From Geotrypetes seraphini (Eukaryota; Chordata; Amphibia; Gymnophiona; Dermophiidae): 64,000 nucleotides of DNA. Every line of letters begins with the position of its first letter. The first letter of the stretch is position 1. The stretch covers positions 74,036,308-74,100,307 of the forward strand of contig NC_047093.1 of assembly GCF_902459505.1 (NCBI RefSeq), given 5' to 3'. Position numbers and translations under genes: made by a program. The notes below the pieces were generated by a model. That model saw only the letters and a program-made list of their open reading frames with translations. It did not search any database and had not been told where the DNA came from. This document shows positions 13,401-25,400 of this stretch, in pieces.

Positions 13401-16400
13401 TAATTAGAGTTCTAGGTGAGTTTTAGGCAACATATTGTTATATACAATTTTGTATAGAGTTAAATATGTTACAAAGAATTATACAAGCTACATGAAGCTA
13501 TCAAATTGTTATCAAATTATACATACAATCTCAGGTAATATATCAAATTTCAGCTGATCATTATTAACATTGTCTTTGTTTCAAGTGATGGCTATTATTA
13601 GTCTAAGGCCCTCTTTACTAAGGTACGCTAAACGTTTTAGCACGTGCTAAATCAACGCGTCCATAGGATAACATGCACACATTAGCGTTTAGCGCATGTT
13701 TAGCGCATGCTAATATTTAGCGAGCGCTAAAAAGCATAGCGCACCTTAGTAAAAGAGGGGGGTAAGTCTTTTTCGACCCCCTGGTAGGGATTTCTTAAAA
13801 AGTCATGTCTTTAGATTTTTTTTAAAAACTGTGTGTATACTGTGATCATGTGAATTTCGATGGGAAATTAATTCCACACTTTTGCTATTTGGTTGCTGAA
13901 TGATTTGCTGTGAGATGTCTTGTATTTTATATTTTTTAGAGTTGGGAATATTTTTCATATCTTTCAGAGTTGGGAATGATAGGTTCAGGTCGTTAGAATT
14001 ACGTTGGTCTGCAGATCTATCTAACAGTTCAGTAAATCTGGGGAAGCTATTAGAGACATCTTATAGGGGTCCTTTTATTAAGGCATGCTAGCCGTTTTAG
14101 CATGCGTTAAATGCTAACACGTCCATTATAGTCTATGGATGTGTTAGCATTTAGCGCATGCTAATATTTATCGTGCACTAAAACACCTAGCACGCCTTAG
14201 TAAAAGGACCCCATAGTGTTTTAAATACTAAGTAGCATAGTTTGAATTCTATTCTGTTTTCTATCGGTAACTATAAGCAGTGGTGTGACATGGTCAAATC
14301 TTGAGTTGTAGTAAATGAGTTTTAATGCAGTGTTTGATATCAGTTGGCTATTTGCTAATGGGGAAATTAATGTGTGTCCATTATCAGAAAAATGGAAAAA
14401 TCTGCCCTTTTACCAGCAGTGCTAAAAGTGGCCTTAGTGTATGGGACTCAGGCTGCTTTTTAGTGCTGATTGGTAAAAGGGCCCCTATGTGTACAATATG
14501 TTGTGAACAATGAATAAAACTGAAAAATATCATATTATATACTAGAAAGAGACTTGCATGTTGGCATATGTAAAGTTGAAGAGAAAGAGAGAGGCCTGAA
14601 ATTATAGTGATGTGAAAAAATTTTAATCTCCCTCCTGATTGTCCTTGTTGGTTAAAAAATGAAGTAATAATTTAAAAACTGTGATGTGTTTACTCAGGTT
14701 CCTTTTGTCTAATATTACATTTTGTTTAAAGATCAGAAACCATTAAGTGTGACATATATGCTGCATTTGGCGAAATCAGGAGAGGATGTAAAACTCTTTC
14801 ACATCACTGTATCTACTAATGGAGGTGGTGAAAGCCTTCATTGTTTCATAATATAATACAGTATAAGCCAAGACTTGCAAAACATTCTGGGCAATATAGA
14901 CATGCTTAAAACAGATTTGGGATATGTTTAGTTTATATGTAGGGTGATGGTAGGAAAAGATGTTGGGTAGATGATATGAGTTGGGGGGCTGATGTTTAGC
15001 TGTAGAGAAGAGTTCATATGTGTATCTTCTCAAAGTGGCTGGATCTTAGTTGGGCAGATTGGATGGGCCAGTTTATTTTGTGTATGCTGTCATTTATTTT
15101 GCTATACCTTTCAAACAAAGCAAAAACAAAAACCCAGCTTAACTTTCAGGAATAGTCACCAATCAATCAAGAGCATTGTGGTATTCCATTAGCTTTAAAT
15201 TAAAACTCTAGAGTTGACTCTGCTTAATAATACATTTAAAAATCCTTGAGTAAATAAAATACTTACTTCCAGTACTTTTATGCATTTTCCATTTTCACAG
15301 TCCCATACTTTTACCTGTGATAGAGAGTGTGTGCATTAGTGTCAGTTCCAGATCATTTTTAAGTGCTAGTTAACCTCATCTAAGAGTCTGAACCTGTTAA
15401 ATTTCAGATGTTAAGCAGGGACAGTCTTGACTGCTGCCAGAATGCAGACCACTAGAAAGAATCAGATACTATAGCCTGATGTATTCTAAGAAGCCATAAG
15501 TATTGTAGGAGGGATAGACAGATGACCTTTTGAAAAATAAACTTCTGTGTTGAAAGAACATGTATCTAAGATGAACATAAAATACTTGTACAAGTGAAAC
15601 AAGGATGACCCTTATCCAATTGCTTGGAATGCTGATGTACATACATGTATAGCTTCAAAAGGAAATTTTAGTTTCTTAGCATTTCTCTAGATTGCTTGGG
15701 TTGCTTGGGCTATGCATGACTACCAGCAGGTGGAAAGAGAACCACTGATATTAATGTAAAGCTATAATAACCTTGTGCTTTTTAAAATCTATAATATCCC
15801 TGTGCACCATTTAGCCAGCCGTCAGTCAGTATTTTCTCAGTTTACAGCAGATGGGTAAACCAGTGCAGGCTTGATGAGTTGTTCAGGTAAGATGGTTTAG
15901 TGAAAGGACCTATGCTTCTTTGGGCCTTTGATTTCTTCCCAGAGCAGTTAAAATAAACATAAACTTGTTGGGGGAGAAGAAAATATAAATCAGAAGTAGC
16001 TCTTGCCTCAGCTCTTGAATAGGGTGTTACTATAGGGAGGTTGTGTTCCTCTTCCCCTTCCTCCTGTGTTCATCTTCTGTTACCTCTGGAGGAAGGGATG
16101 GTGTATGCCTCAGCTTTCCTTGCTTTGTGCTGTTTGGGAGAAGCTTGAATACCTGAGAAGGGCAGCCTGTAACAGACTTACAAAAAAAAAAAAAGAAAGA
16201 AAAAAATAGCATAGAGAGAGGAGTATCTTTCTTGGCAGTGAAACTTTTCAGGAAAAGTATGTTTTCATCTGCCTGTTACTGTTCCAAGGAATCTATTCTG
16301 GTGGGTGAGCAGGGAAGAGGGGAAGATCTTTGTTAGTTGCAGCATGAGTACTGAAAACTTGCAACGCTACTGGGCATGTGGGTAATAAGGGGATGAATGG

Positions 16401-19400
16401 AGTGGGGGGAGGGGGTTGCCTGTGGCTTTTGTGGAATCCAGCAAGGTAGAGCAATTAGTGAAAGCCATGGCGCTGTTCAGAGAGTAACTGAGATGGCAGT
16501 GACTCTGTGTTTGGCAAGAACTGACATCTTGGAGTTGGCCTGTGCATATGAGCCACTTATGGGTACAGGCAACAGTGCAGATGGGGACCCACTAGGGAGG
16601 ATGGGGTTTCCCCAAAAATTTATCCTTGCTGTGTATAAAGCCTACTTAAGAAAGGCTGGAGGACACTATGAGAACTCAAGGGAGGGGGGTCAGTGTTGTC
16701 TTAGTGCTCTAAAGAAACAGCAGAGCAGTTGGAAGAAGCAGTCTGTACAGTCCATGAAGCAATTGGATCTGACAGAGGATCTGCAGAATCAGCAGGAAGA
16801 GCTAGCTGAGGATGACTGGAGTGCTTCCTGGTGAAGACCAGTCTGTGATCTGAATCTTCCACAGGGATGAGCTTCAGGATCTTTTTTCATAGGTGACAGT
16901 AGCCTTCAATTTCTCTTAGCAATGTAAGGAAGAAGGTGCAGAGAAGGTTGAAACCCTGTTACAGGAGATAAGGTGCTCAGTTCAGTACCTCCCTTTGCAC
17001 TAAATGATCTGGTATATGATTACAGATGAATGGGAAAAGCTGGATTCACCCTGTTGACTAGGCCATAAGTGGGCTGAACCTGATCACAGTGGAGGATAGA
17101 GAGAACTTGAGGTCTCCACAAGTGGACTTGGTTGTCTGGGCAATGAGGAAGAAGACCACAATACCGGTGGAAGGAAGTGCTACCTTGAAAGACCCTCAGT
17201 CCAGATAATTGCAACTCTGTTCAAGCAAGCCTTCACTGTTTCAGTGTTGACTTTGAGAATGTTGTTAGCAGTGGTTTAGTGGTAAGGTAAGCTTCAGATG
17301 GGTAGAAATAGTGTTGTATAGGCTGGTGGAAGAGTCCTCTTGGAGGGAGATGGCCATGTGCAAGATAGAAATGGGGTCATGCTTCCTGTTGGATGCTCTT
17401 TATGATCTTCTTAGACCGTAGTGAAGAGTATGGTGCTTTTGGTAGCCTTTGATATATCCCTGAGGCTATGGAGTTGGTCAGCAGACATGACTTCTAAGAT
17501 CAAATTAAACAAGCTCCCTATCAGGAGAAGGTGGTTGTTTGGTGAGGAACTGGATAAGATGATTAAGAGTTTAGGAGAAGCCAAGTTACCTGTCTCCTAG
17601 AGAATAAGCAATAGGGGGGCAATAGATAGAGGCCATTTCAGAGATGTCCAATGTTTCCATCCTAGTAGAGTTAGTGGAGTTCAGTGCAGCAGATATTTCC
17701 AGAGAAGTGAGTACTTTTGTGGCAGCAGATGTTGAAGAAAAGTGCACCCTGGAGTTTGCTTGGCCATGGCTGGATTGTTTAATGTTCTCCATGGTGAAGG
17801 TGGGAGCAGTCAGAACAACTCTAAAATTATAGGCCATGATAATAAGGAAACATGGCACAGGAATGTATTCATTTTACCTCATGGTACCCAAGAAAGAGGG
17901 GACCTTTTGACCTATTCTAGATCTCAAGCAAGTCAACAGTGTGCTATGGGTGCCCAGGTTTTGTATGAAAACTGTGTAGTTGGTCATTGTAGCAGCCATA
18001 CAAGAAGAATATTTGATATCCTTGGACCTTATAGAAGCCTATCTTCATCTTACTAGTGATTCCTGCAGTTTGTGATCTAGGGACAGCATTTATACATTAT
18101 GTGCTCTGCCTTTCAACCTGGTGATGGCACCAAGATCTTTCTCCAAGATGATAGTGGTTGTGGACTGGTTGATTCAAGCAAAGTCTTTTCAGGAGAGTCA
18201 TAGAGTCACCTTGTGGGTGAATCAGTTGGAGTGAGTGGTCAATCCAGCCAAAAGCAAACTGGAATACCTGGGAGTCTGCTTCAACATCCAACACGAATAG
18301 GAGTTTCTGCCATTGGTTCCAAGAAGCTCCAGCCACATGTGCAAAGCCTTTTGAGTATCAGGAGCCACAAGCCTGGGATTATCATAAGGTGTTAGGTTCC
18401 ATGATAGCGTTACTGGAGGTGGTTCAATGGGCCTGAGCACACGTGTCTCCTTCAGGAAGCTTTTCTGTTACACTGGTAAATGCAAATGCAAAAGTTGGAG
18501 GTGAGGAGGTTACTCTGAGAAGAGATGAGGAGTTGTCTGGTTTGGTGACTTCACAGTCCAAAATGAACACAAAATATTTGTTTGGAACCTCTGGAGTGGA
18601 TGATTATAACTATGAATGTCTCAAGGGCTGGGGGGCTTATTGGCTGGGTCAGATGGTGCAGGAACTCTGATCTGAGGAAAAAAACAAAGTGGTCCCTCAA
18701 CAAATTGGAGACCAGGGTTACCCACCTGGCTTTGATGGCCTTCCAGTCATGGCTCAAAGGCAAAGCAACGAGAATACTGTTGGACAACATGACAGCAGAG
18801 GACAAAGAGTCACTAGGTGGTGGCAAAAGCAATGAGTTTGATGGTCTAGGGAGAGCCATCTGTCAGATCTGTTTACAGCTCGTGTGGCAGGCATAGAGAA
18901 TGTTCAGGTGGATTATTTGAGCAAAAATCTCATGGATCCAGGAGAATGAAGTGTATCCTGAGAAGCCTTCATGCTGCCTGAGGCCAACCACTAATTGGCT
19001 TGATGGAGTTGGTGAGCAATGTGAAAGTATTCAGATTTTTCAGTCTGTGGAGAGACTTTTAGTTGGAAGGAATAGATGCCCTTCAGCTATGTCTCCAGGA
19101 CAGATTGCTGTATGTGTTCATGCCATGGCCAACAGATAAAAGGCCACTAAAATCTGGTGATGTTGGTAACTCTAAACTGGCTCCAGAGACCCTGGTACAG
19201 AGCCCTGATATGTCTAACAGCTCCAATGAAGTTCTTGATAGCAGAAAGTCTTTTGCTGCAGGGTCCAGTTCACATGCTAGATCTATTTCTATTTTGTCTT
19301 ATGGCTTGGCTCTTGAGAGGGCAAGGCTACGAAAAAGAGGATATTCAGGTATGGTGATTTCTACCATGTTGAAGTCAAGGAAGGAGACTACTTCTTTGGC

Positions 19401-22400
19401 TTATGTCAGGATTTGGTACATTTATGAAAATTACTGCTGATAGCAATACCTTGTGCCCCTCAGGGCTTTCCTAGGAAAGATTTTGGACTTTTTGCTAGAT
19501 AGAGTGTTGGCCTTGGCTTCCCTGAAAGTACAGGTAAAATCATTGGCAAGCTATAGAGACTTAGTAGGCAAAAAGATGCTGGCCTGTCATCCAAATATGG
19601 TTAGAATTTTGAGATGAGTTGTTGATTAGGCCTCTTAAATATCTGTCAACCAGAGAATCTCTCTGCCAGTTTTAGAAGGCTTGAAGGTGGCCATGAAGCA
19701 GAGGCAGTTCCATTAGTTGGATGTAGGTAATGTGTTACGTGAGTATCTTTGGCTGAGGAAAGTTTCATTGCTCAAATAATTTAATTGCTTTGTTTGGAAG
19801 TGGCAGTGAAGGTATCAATTGCATATTGGATAAAAAGACTCCCATATTTTCATGCATATAATTCACATGTTATATGCAAACATAGAAACATGATGGCAGA
19901 TAAAGGCCAAATGGCCCATCTAGTCTGCCCATCCGCAGTAACCATTATATAGAAACATAGAAACATGATGGCAGATAAAAGCCAAATGGCCCATTCAATT
20001 TTACCAACCAGTAGATCACCCACATGCTATATACTTGAGTGTGCTATATGGAATTTTTTACACAGCCAGCCTCCCATTTACTTTCTATGGTGTGCCAGAG
20101 GAGAGGCCCACCGATGCTACTTGAGGCTCCTGTGTGAATTAAAAACAAAATAAGGAGGTCTATGGGGAGGGAGTGCAGGTAGGAAAGTAAGTGAAAGGAA
20201 AAAATATCAGACACCAGGAGATCTGCCAGAAGCTGTATTTCACGTATATAACACACACATGTTATATGTGTGGACATGTTATATGAGATGTTTTTTTTTT
20301 ATATGGCCACTGAATTTGTTCATGCTGTATGCATAAAAATATGTATGTATTTTGGGGCCATCCAGTGCCTCTGGTTCTTAAGGCACATTTGACCAGGTGA
20401 CAGACATCATTGTGGGCAGAGACCAATCTTATTTCCCCTCTGGTCATTCTTGCATCCTTTGTGAAACACTATCAGTTGGATGTTCAGTGTTAGCAGGATG
20501 CAGTTTTTGGTGAGCAAGTGCAAACTTTCCACTCAATATTCAACCTGCGGCAGTATGTGCTACCAGAGCTGCTAATAGCCATAGGCTGAACTGACTCCTG
20601 ATATTAGGGCATGTGTGATTCCTGGCATTGAAAATCTGGATATCAGTGGTCACCCGGATGATAACCTGGCACCAGAAATATTCAGACTGGTTAACTTTAG
20701 GGCCTTTTTGTTGTCCTAACTCTATGCAGCTACTTAACTGGTTAGTAGACTGAAAATTGCTGGTTAAACCCTTTGAATATCGTGTGGTTTGGCCTTGGGA
20801 AGGGCTCACCTGTAGAGGGTAGAGCTTTGATACTTTCCAAGTGTCTAAATCAGTCTAGAGGGATGCTAAGGAAAGATAAATTAGGTCTTACCTCTAATTA
20901 TCTTTCCTTTACTCCTTCCAGACCATTTCAGAAACTAGCCTTAAATAGTGTTCCAGTGGTATTACTGTTGGTGTCTATAGAAGATGAATGACAGTGGATC
21001 AGTGTTAGAGAGAGAGAGAGAGCAAGATATACCAATCCACATGCAAGCCATGGAATCGAGGGTGAAATACTCACATGGATTAAAAACTGGCTGGAGCATA
21101 GGAAACAGAGAGTGGGGGTAAATGGACAATACTCGGACTGGAAGAGCGTCACCAGTGTGGTGCCGCAGGGCTCGGTATTTGGACCCGTGCTCTTCAACAT
21201 CTTTATAAACTATCTGGACATTGGTATGATGAGTGAGATGATTAAATTTGCGGACGATACAAAGTTATTCAGAGTAGTGAAGACACAGGGGGATTGCAAA
21301 GATCTGCAACGTGATATAATCAAGCTCAAGAAATGGGCATCGACATGGCAAATGAGGTTCAACGTGGATAAGTGTAAAGTGATGCATGTCGGTAACAAAA
21401 ATCTCATGCACGAATACAGGATGTCCGGGGTGGTACTTGGAGAGTCCTCCCAGGAAAGAGACTTGGGAGTTCTGATCAACAAGTCGATGAAGCCGTCCGT
21501 GCAATGTGAGGTGGCAAACAGAATGCTAGGAATGATAAAGAAGGGGTTCAAGACCAGGGATTCAAGACAAAGTTGGACAAGTTCCTGCTCAACTGGAAAG
21601 TACGGCGGTGAGGCTAGGCTCATTTAGAGCACTGGTCTTTGACCTAGGGGCTACCGCGTGAGCGGACTGCTGGGCACGATGGACCACTGGTCTGACCCAG
21701 CAGTGGCAATTCTTATGTTCTTATCATGAACAGATCAGAGAAGGTTATCATGCCGCTGTACCGGGCCATGGTGTGCCCTCACCTGGAGTACTGCGTCCAG
21801 CACTGGTTGCCATACATGAAGAAGGACACGGTACTACTCGAAAGGGTCCAGAGAAGAGCTGGTTAAGGCTGGAGGAGTTGCTGTACAGTGAGAGAATGAA
21901 GAAACTGGGCCTCTTCTCCCTTGAAAAGAGGAGACTGAGAGGGGACATGATCGAAACATTCAAAATACTGAAGGGAATAGACTTAGTAGATAAAGACAGA
22001 TTGTTCACCCTCTCCAAGGTAGGGAGAATGAGAGGGCACTCTCTAAAGTTGAAAGGGGGTAGATTCTGTACAAAAGTAAGGAAGTTCTTCTTCACCCAGA
22101 GAGTGGTAGAAAACTGGAACGCTCTTCTGGAGTCTGTTATAGAGGAAAACACACTCCAGGGATTCAAGACAAAATTGGACAAGTGAGGCTGGACTCATTT
22201 AGAGCACTGGTCTTTGACTGGGGGGGAGGGGGGGAGCGCTGCCGCCGCATGAGCAGACTGCTGGGCACGATGGACCACTGGTCTGACCCAGCAGTGGCAA
22301 TTCTTATGTTACCAAAAATTGATATTTTTTTTCTTTAGTTTCTCAAGTTCTTTCTGCTTTGGTATAGAAATATTGACTTGCTAAAAGGTGCACATGGTTA

Positions 22401-25400
22401 TTATGATAGGTGTACATTGATGTCAGTGGTTCTCAGTCTCCATCTGTTGATATGAGTGCATAACCCAAACATCTGGACCAGTCTGGAGGGACTAAAGGAA
22501 AGAAAATTAGCCGGTAAGATATAATTTATCTTTCCGCAAGTGGAGCTATACAAAGGAGCAGGGCAATTATATTAATGGAATTTTATTTACAGTCAGTTCC
22601 TGGGTTAAGAACGAGTTATGTTTTTAAAGCTGCTCTTTAAGTCAGATTTGTATGTACGGTAACTCAAAACTTATAGATTTTAAGATTTTCGCTGCTTATC
22701 TCTGTTCCCAGCTGACAAAAGGGCCAACTGTCCCTACCAGTGTTCCCTCTAAGGTACAGCATGCAAAACCACACACTGTTGTTAATGTGGCCAAGCATCA
22801 TTCCTGAATCTGCTGCAGGAGAAGTGTAGGAGTCTATGCCACTGAAAATATTGCTCATTGAAATAAAATGAAGCCCATCTGCAGTAACCATTATCTCTTT
22901 CTCTCTCTGAGAGATGCCATGTGCCTATTCCATGCCTTCTTGAATTCAGATAATCAGGCATCTGTAACTCGGGGACTGCCTGTATTCTGTTTGATATACC
23001 AGCATCTGAATGGTATCAGCTCAGAATGGCAGAGATGCTAAATGGTCTGAATTACTTTGTATTTTTCAGAAATTAAACAGTTTTGAAAATTTAGGCACCA
23101 AAATAGTTAAAGAATTTGCAGAACACTTGTACTCCTTCCTTTTTTCCCTTTCCAAACCAATTTATCGTTAAAATTTTTGTGCTATTACACAGATATTATG
23201 TGAGGTATCTGACCCAGTGCATGTGCCAGGATAGCTGATCTAATTGCTGCATTCCATCCTGGCTCTTTCCCTCTGCTTTCATTCATGTAGAAGTATATTA
23301 AGCATAATCTTTGCTACCATCTCATCATATCCTGCAGTGGCCAGTAGCATTCCATCTCTGGAGAATGTCAAACTCTTCACCCATCCTAAGTGGCCATTCA
23401 GCATGAAAATCAGAGTTCCGATCAGAGGGTTCCAAACACGTACAGTTCGATCCCAGGAGCCTGAGGCCTAAAAATGGAAGATAGACATGTCTGAATGTAA
23501 CACAGAATAACAGCTAGAAATACAGTAAGTATATGTCTGAATGTTAGAAGGATCTTAATTTCAACTGGAATCTATGGTAAGATGATAGTAATTATAAATT
23601 GGCCAATTAATATTGTTTAAACATTAAATATGCAAAATCAAAATAGCCATGTCTATTTTGTTTTAGGATGGAATCCATAGCCCAATTAAAAAAATGAAAC
23701 AGGGTGACCCAGGGAGGGATGTAGGAAGAGATGGTGAACAGCGGTTCTTACCAGCATCCCAGGCATGGAGAAACACACACAGCTGATGTTGCCTTTGTGG
23801 CCTGCTAGTGTTTTGTCTTTATTTTCACTCTTCAAATTCCAGACTTTCACTGTATAATCCCAAGAGCCAGTGGCCTACGAAGAAATAGTTGTGCTATGGA
23901 AACATTCAAAAAACTTCATATATTTTTATTTTTTAGCAAAAACACTCCAGTACGATCATTCTCTCCTTTTTTCCCATGATACAAGGAAAGATGCCAAGGA
24001 TGATTAACCAAGAGCACAGCAAAAATAACAAATCATCCTTGCATACATAGAGTTGTTGACCATGGGCAAAAGCAGCCAGAGTGCAGGATTCCACTTTGTC
24101 CAGAGAACAGCAGTGAAACTGCCCAACAGTAATAATACTTATAAATAAGACCTAGTGGTCTAAAACATACAATAATCACATAAATTAACCCACCATTTTG
24201 ATAAATTAACACCATTTTGATTCCTTTCAGGATGGCAGATCGTGACACAGATGGAAGCAAAAGTTAAGCTGCTGCAAGGACACCCTGATGCAGTGGGGAA
24301 GAAATTAATACCCACGAAATTCAGGCCACGTTGGTTACTTTATATTACATTAGTGATTATTATTCCGCCATTATCTTGTGGTTCAAGGCGGATTACAGAA
24401 GAGGATTTCTGGATTGCTTCAGAAGATTGAAATGTTTCATACGGTGTTAGTTAGTCTTCATGGATTTCTTGAATAGCAGGGGTTTTACTTCTTTTCTGAA
24501 AGTTTTGTAGTCTGGGGTCGCGATTACCGTATTTTCACGCATATAACGCGCGCGTTATACGCGTTTTTACCTACCGCGCATACCCCTCGCGCGTTATATG
24601 CGTGAGCGCGGTATACGAAAGTTTTCAAACATAGTTCCCACCCCGCCCGACGCCCGATTCACCCCCCCAGCAGGACCACTCGCACCCCCACCCCGAACGA
24701 CCACTCGCACGCGCTCCCACCCGCACCCGCATCCACGATCGGAGCAAGAGGGAGCCCAAGCCCTCTTGCCCGGCCGACTCCCCGACGTCCGATACATCCC
24801 CCCCCCCCGGCAGGACCACTCGCACCCCCACCCCGAAGGACCGCCGACTTCCCGACAATATCGGGCCAGAAGGGAGCCCAAACCCTCCTGGCCACGGCGA
24901 CCCCCTAACCCCACCCCGCACTACATTACGGGCAGGAGGGATCCCAGGCCCTCCTGCCCTCGACGCAAACCCCCCTCCCCCCCAACGACCGTCCCCCCCC
25001 CAAGAACCTCCGACCGCCCCCCCAGCCGACCCGCGACCCCCCTGGCCGACCCCCACGACCCCCCCACCCCCCTTCCCCGTACCTTTGGAAGTTGGCCGGA
25101 CAGACGGGAGCCAAACCCGCCTGTCCGGCAGGCAGCCAACGAAGGAATGAGGCCGGATTGGCCCATCCGTCCTAAAGCTCCGCCTACTGGTGGGGCCTAA
25201 GGCGCGTGGGCCAATCAGAATAGGCCCTGGAGCCTTAGGTCCCACCTGGGGGCGCGGCCTGAGGCACATGGGCCCAACCCGACCATGTGCCTCAGGCCGC
25301 GCCCCCAGGTGGGACCTAAGGCTCCAGGGCCTATTCTGATTGGCCCACGCGCCTTAGGCCCCACCAGTAGGCGGAGCTTTAGGACGGATGGGCCAATCCG

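Larger units (their letters stand above)
15655..22550 (+). mobile_element. Old, heavily decayed DIRS-type element in WDR38 intron 7
   Basis: Recognisable pieces in order: left inverted repeat (15655-15760), reverse transcriptase with a [10 protein letters not shown]-like box and an LDL-EAYLH-like box (17870-18330), RNase H (about 18690-18950), methyltransferase-like region (about 18990-19210), tyrosine recombinase start (19310-19840) resuming at 20346-20560, internal complementary region (20840-20940) and right inverted repeat (22415-22550). It is a different DIRS lineage from the other two, much older, with very many breaks. A TIR element (19838-20345) and a LINE (21046-22316) have inserted into it. 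Confidence 0.75.

Noticed and set aside
16397-16834. 145-residue plus-strand ORF
   Set aside because: Lies in the old DIRS; no domain recognised and the composition looks like decayed element DNA.
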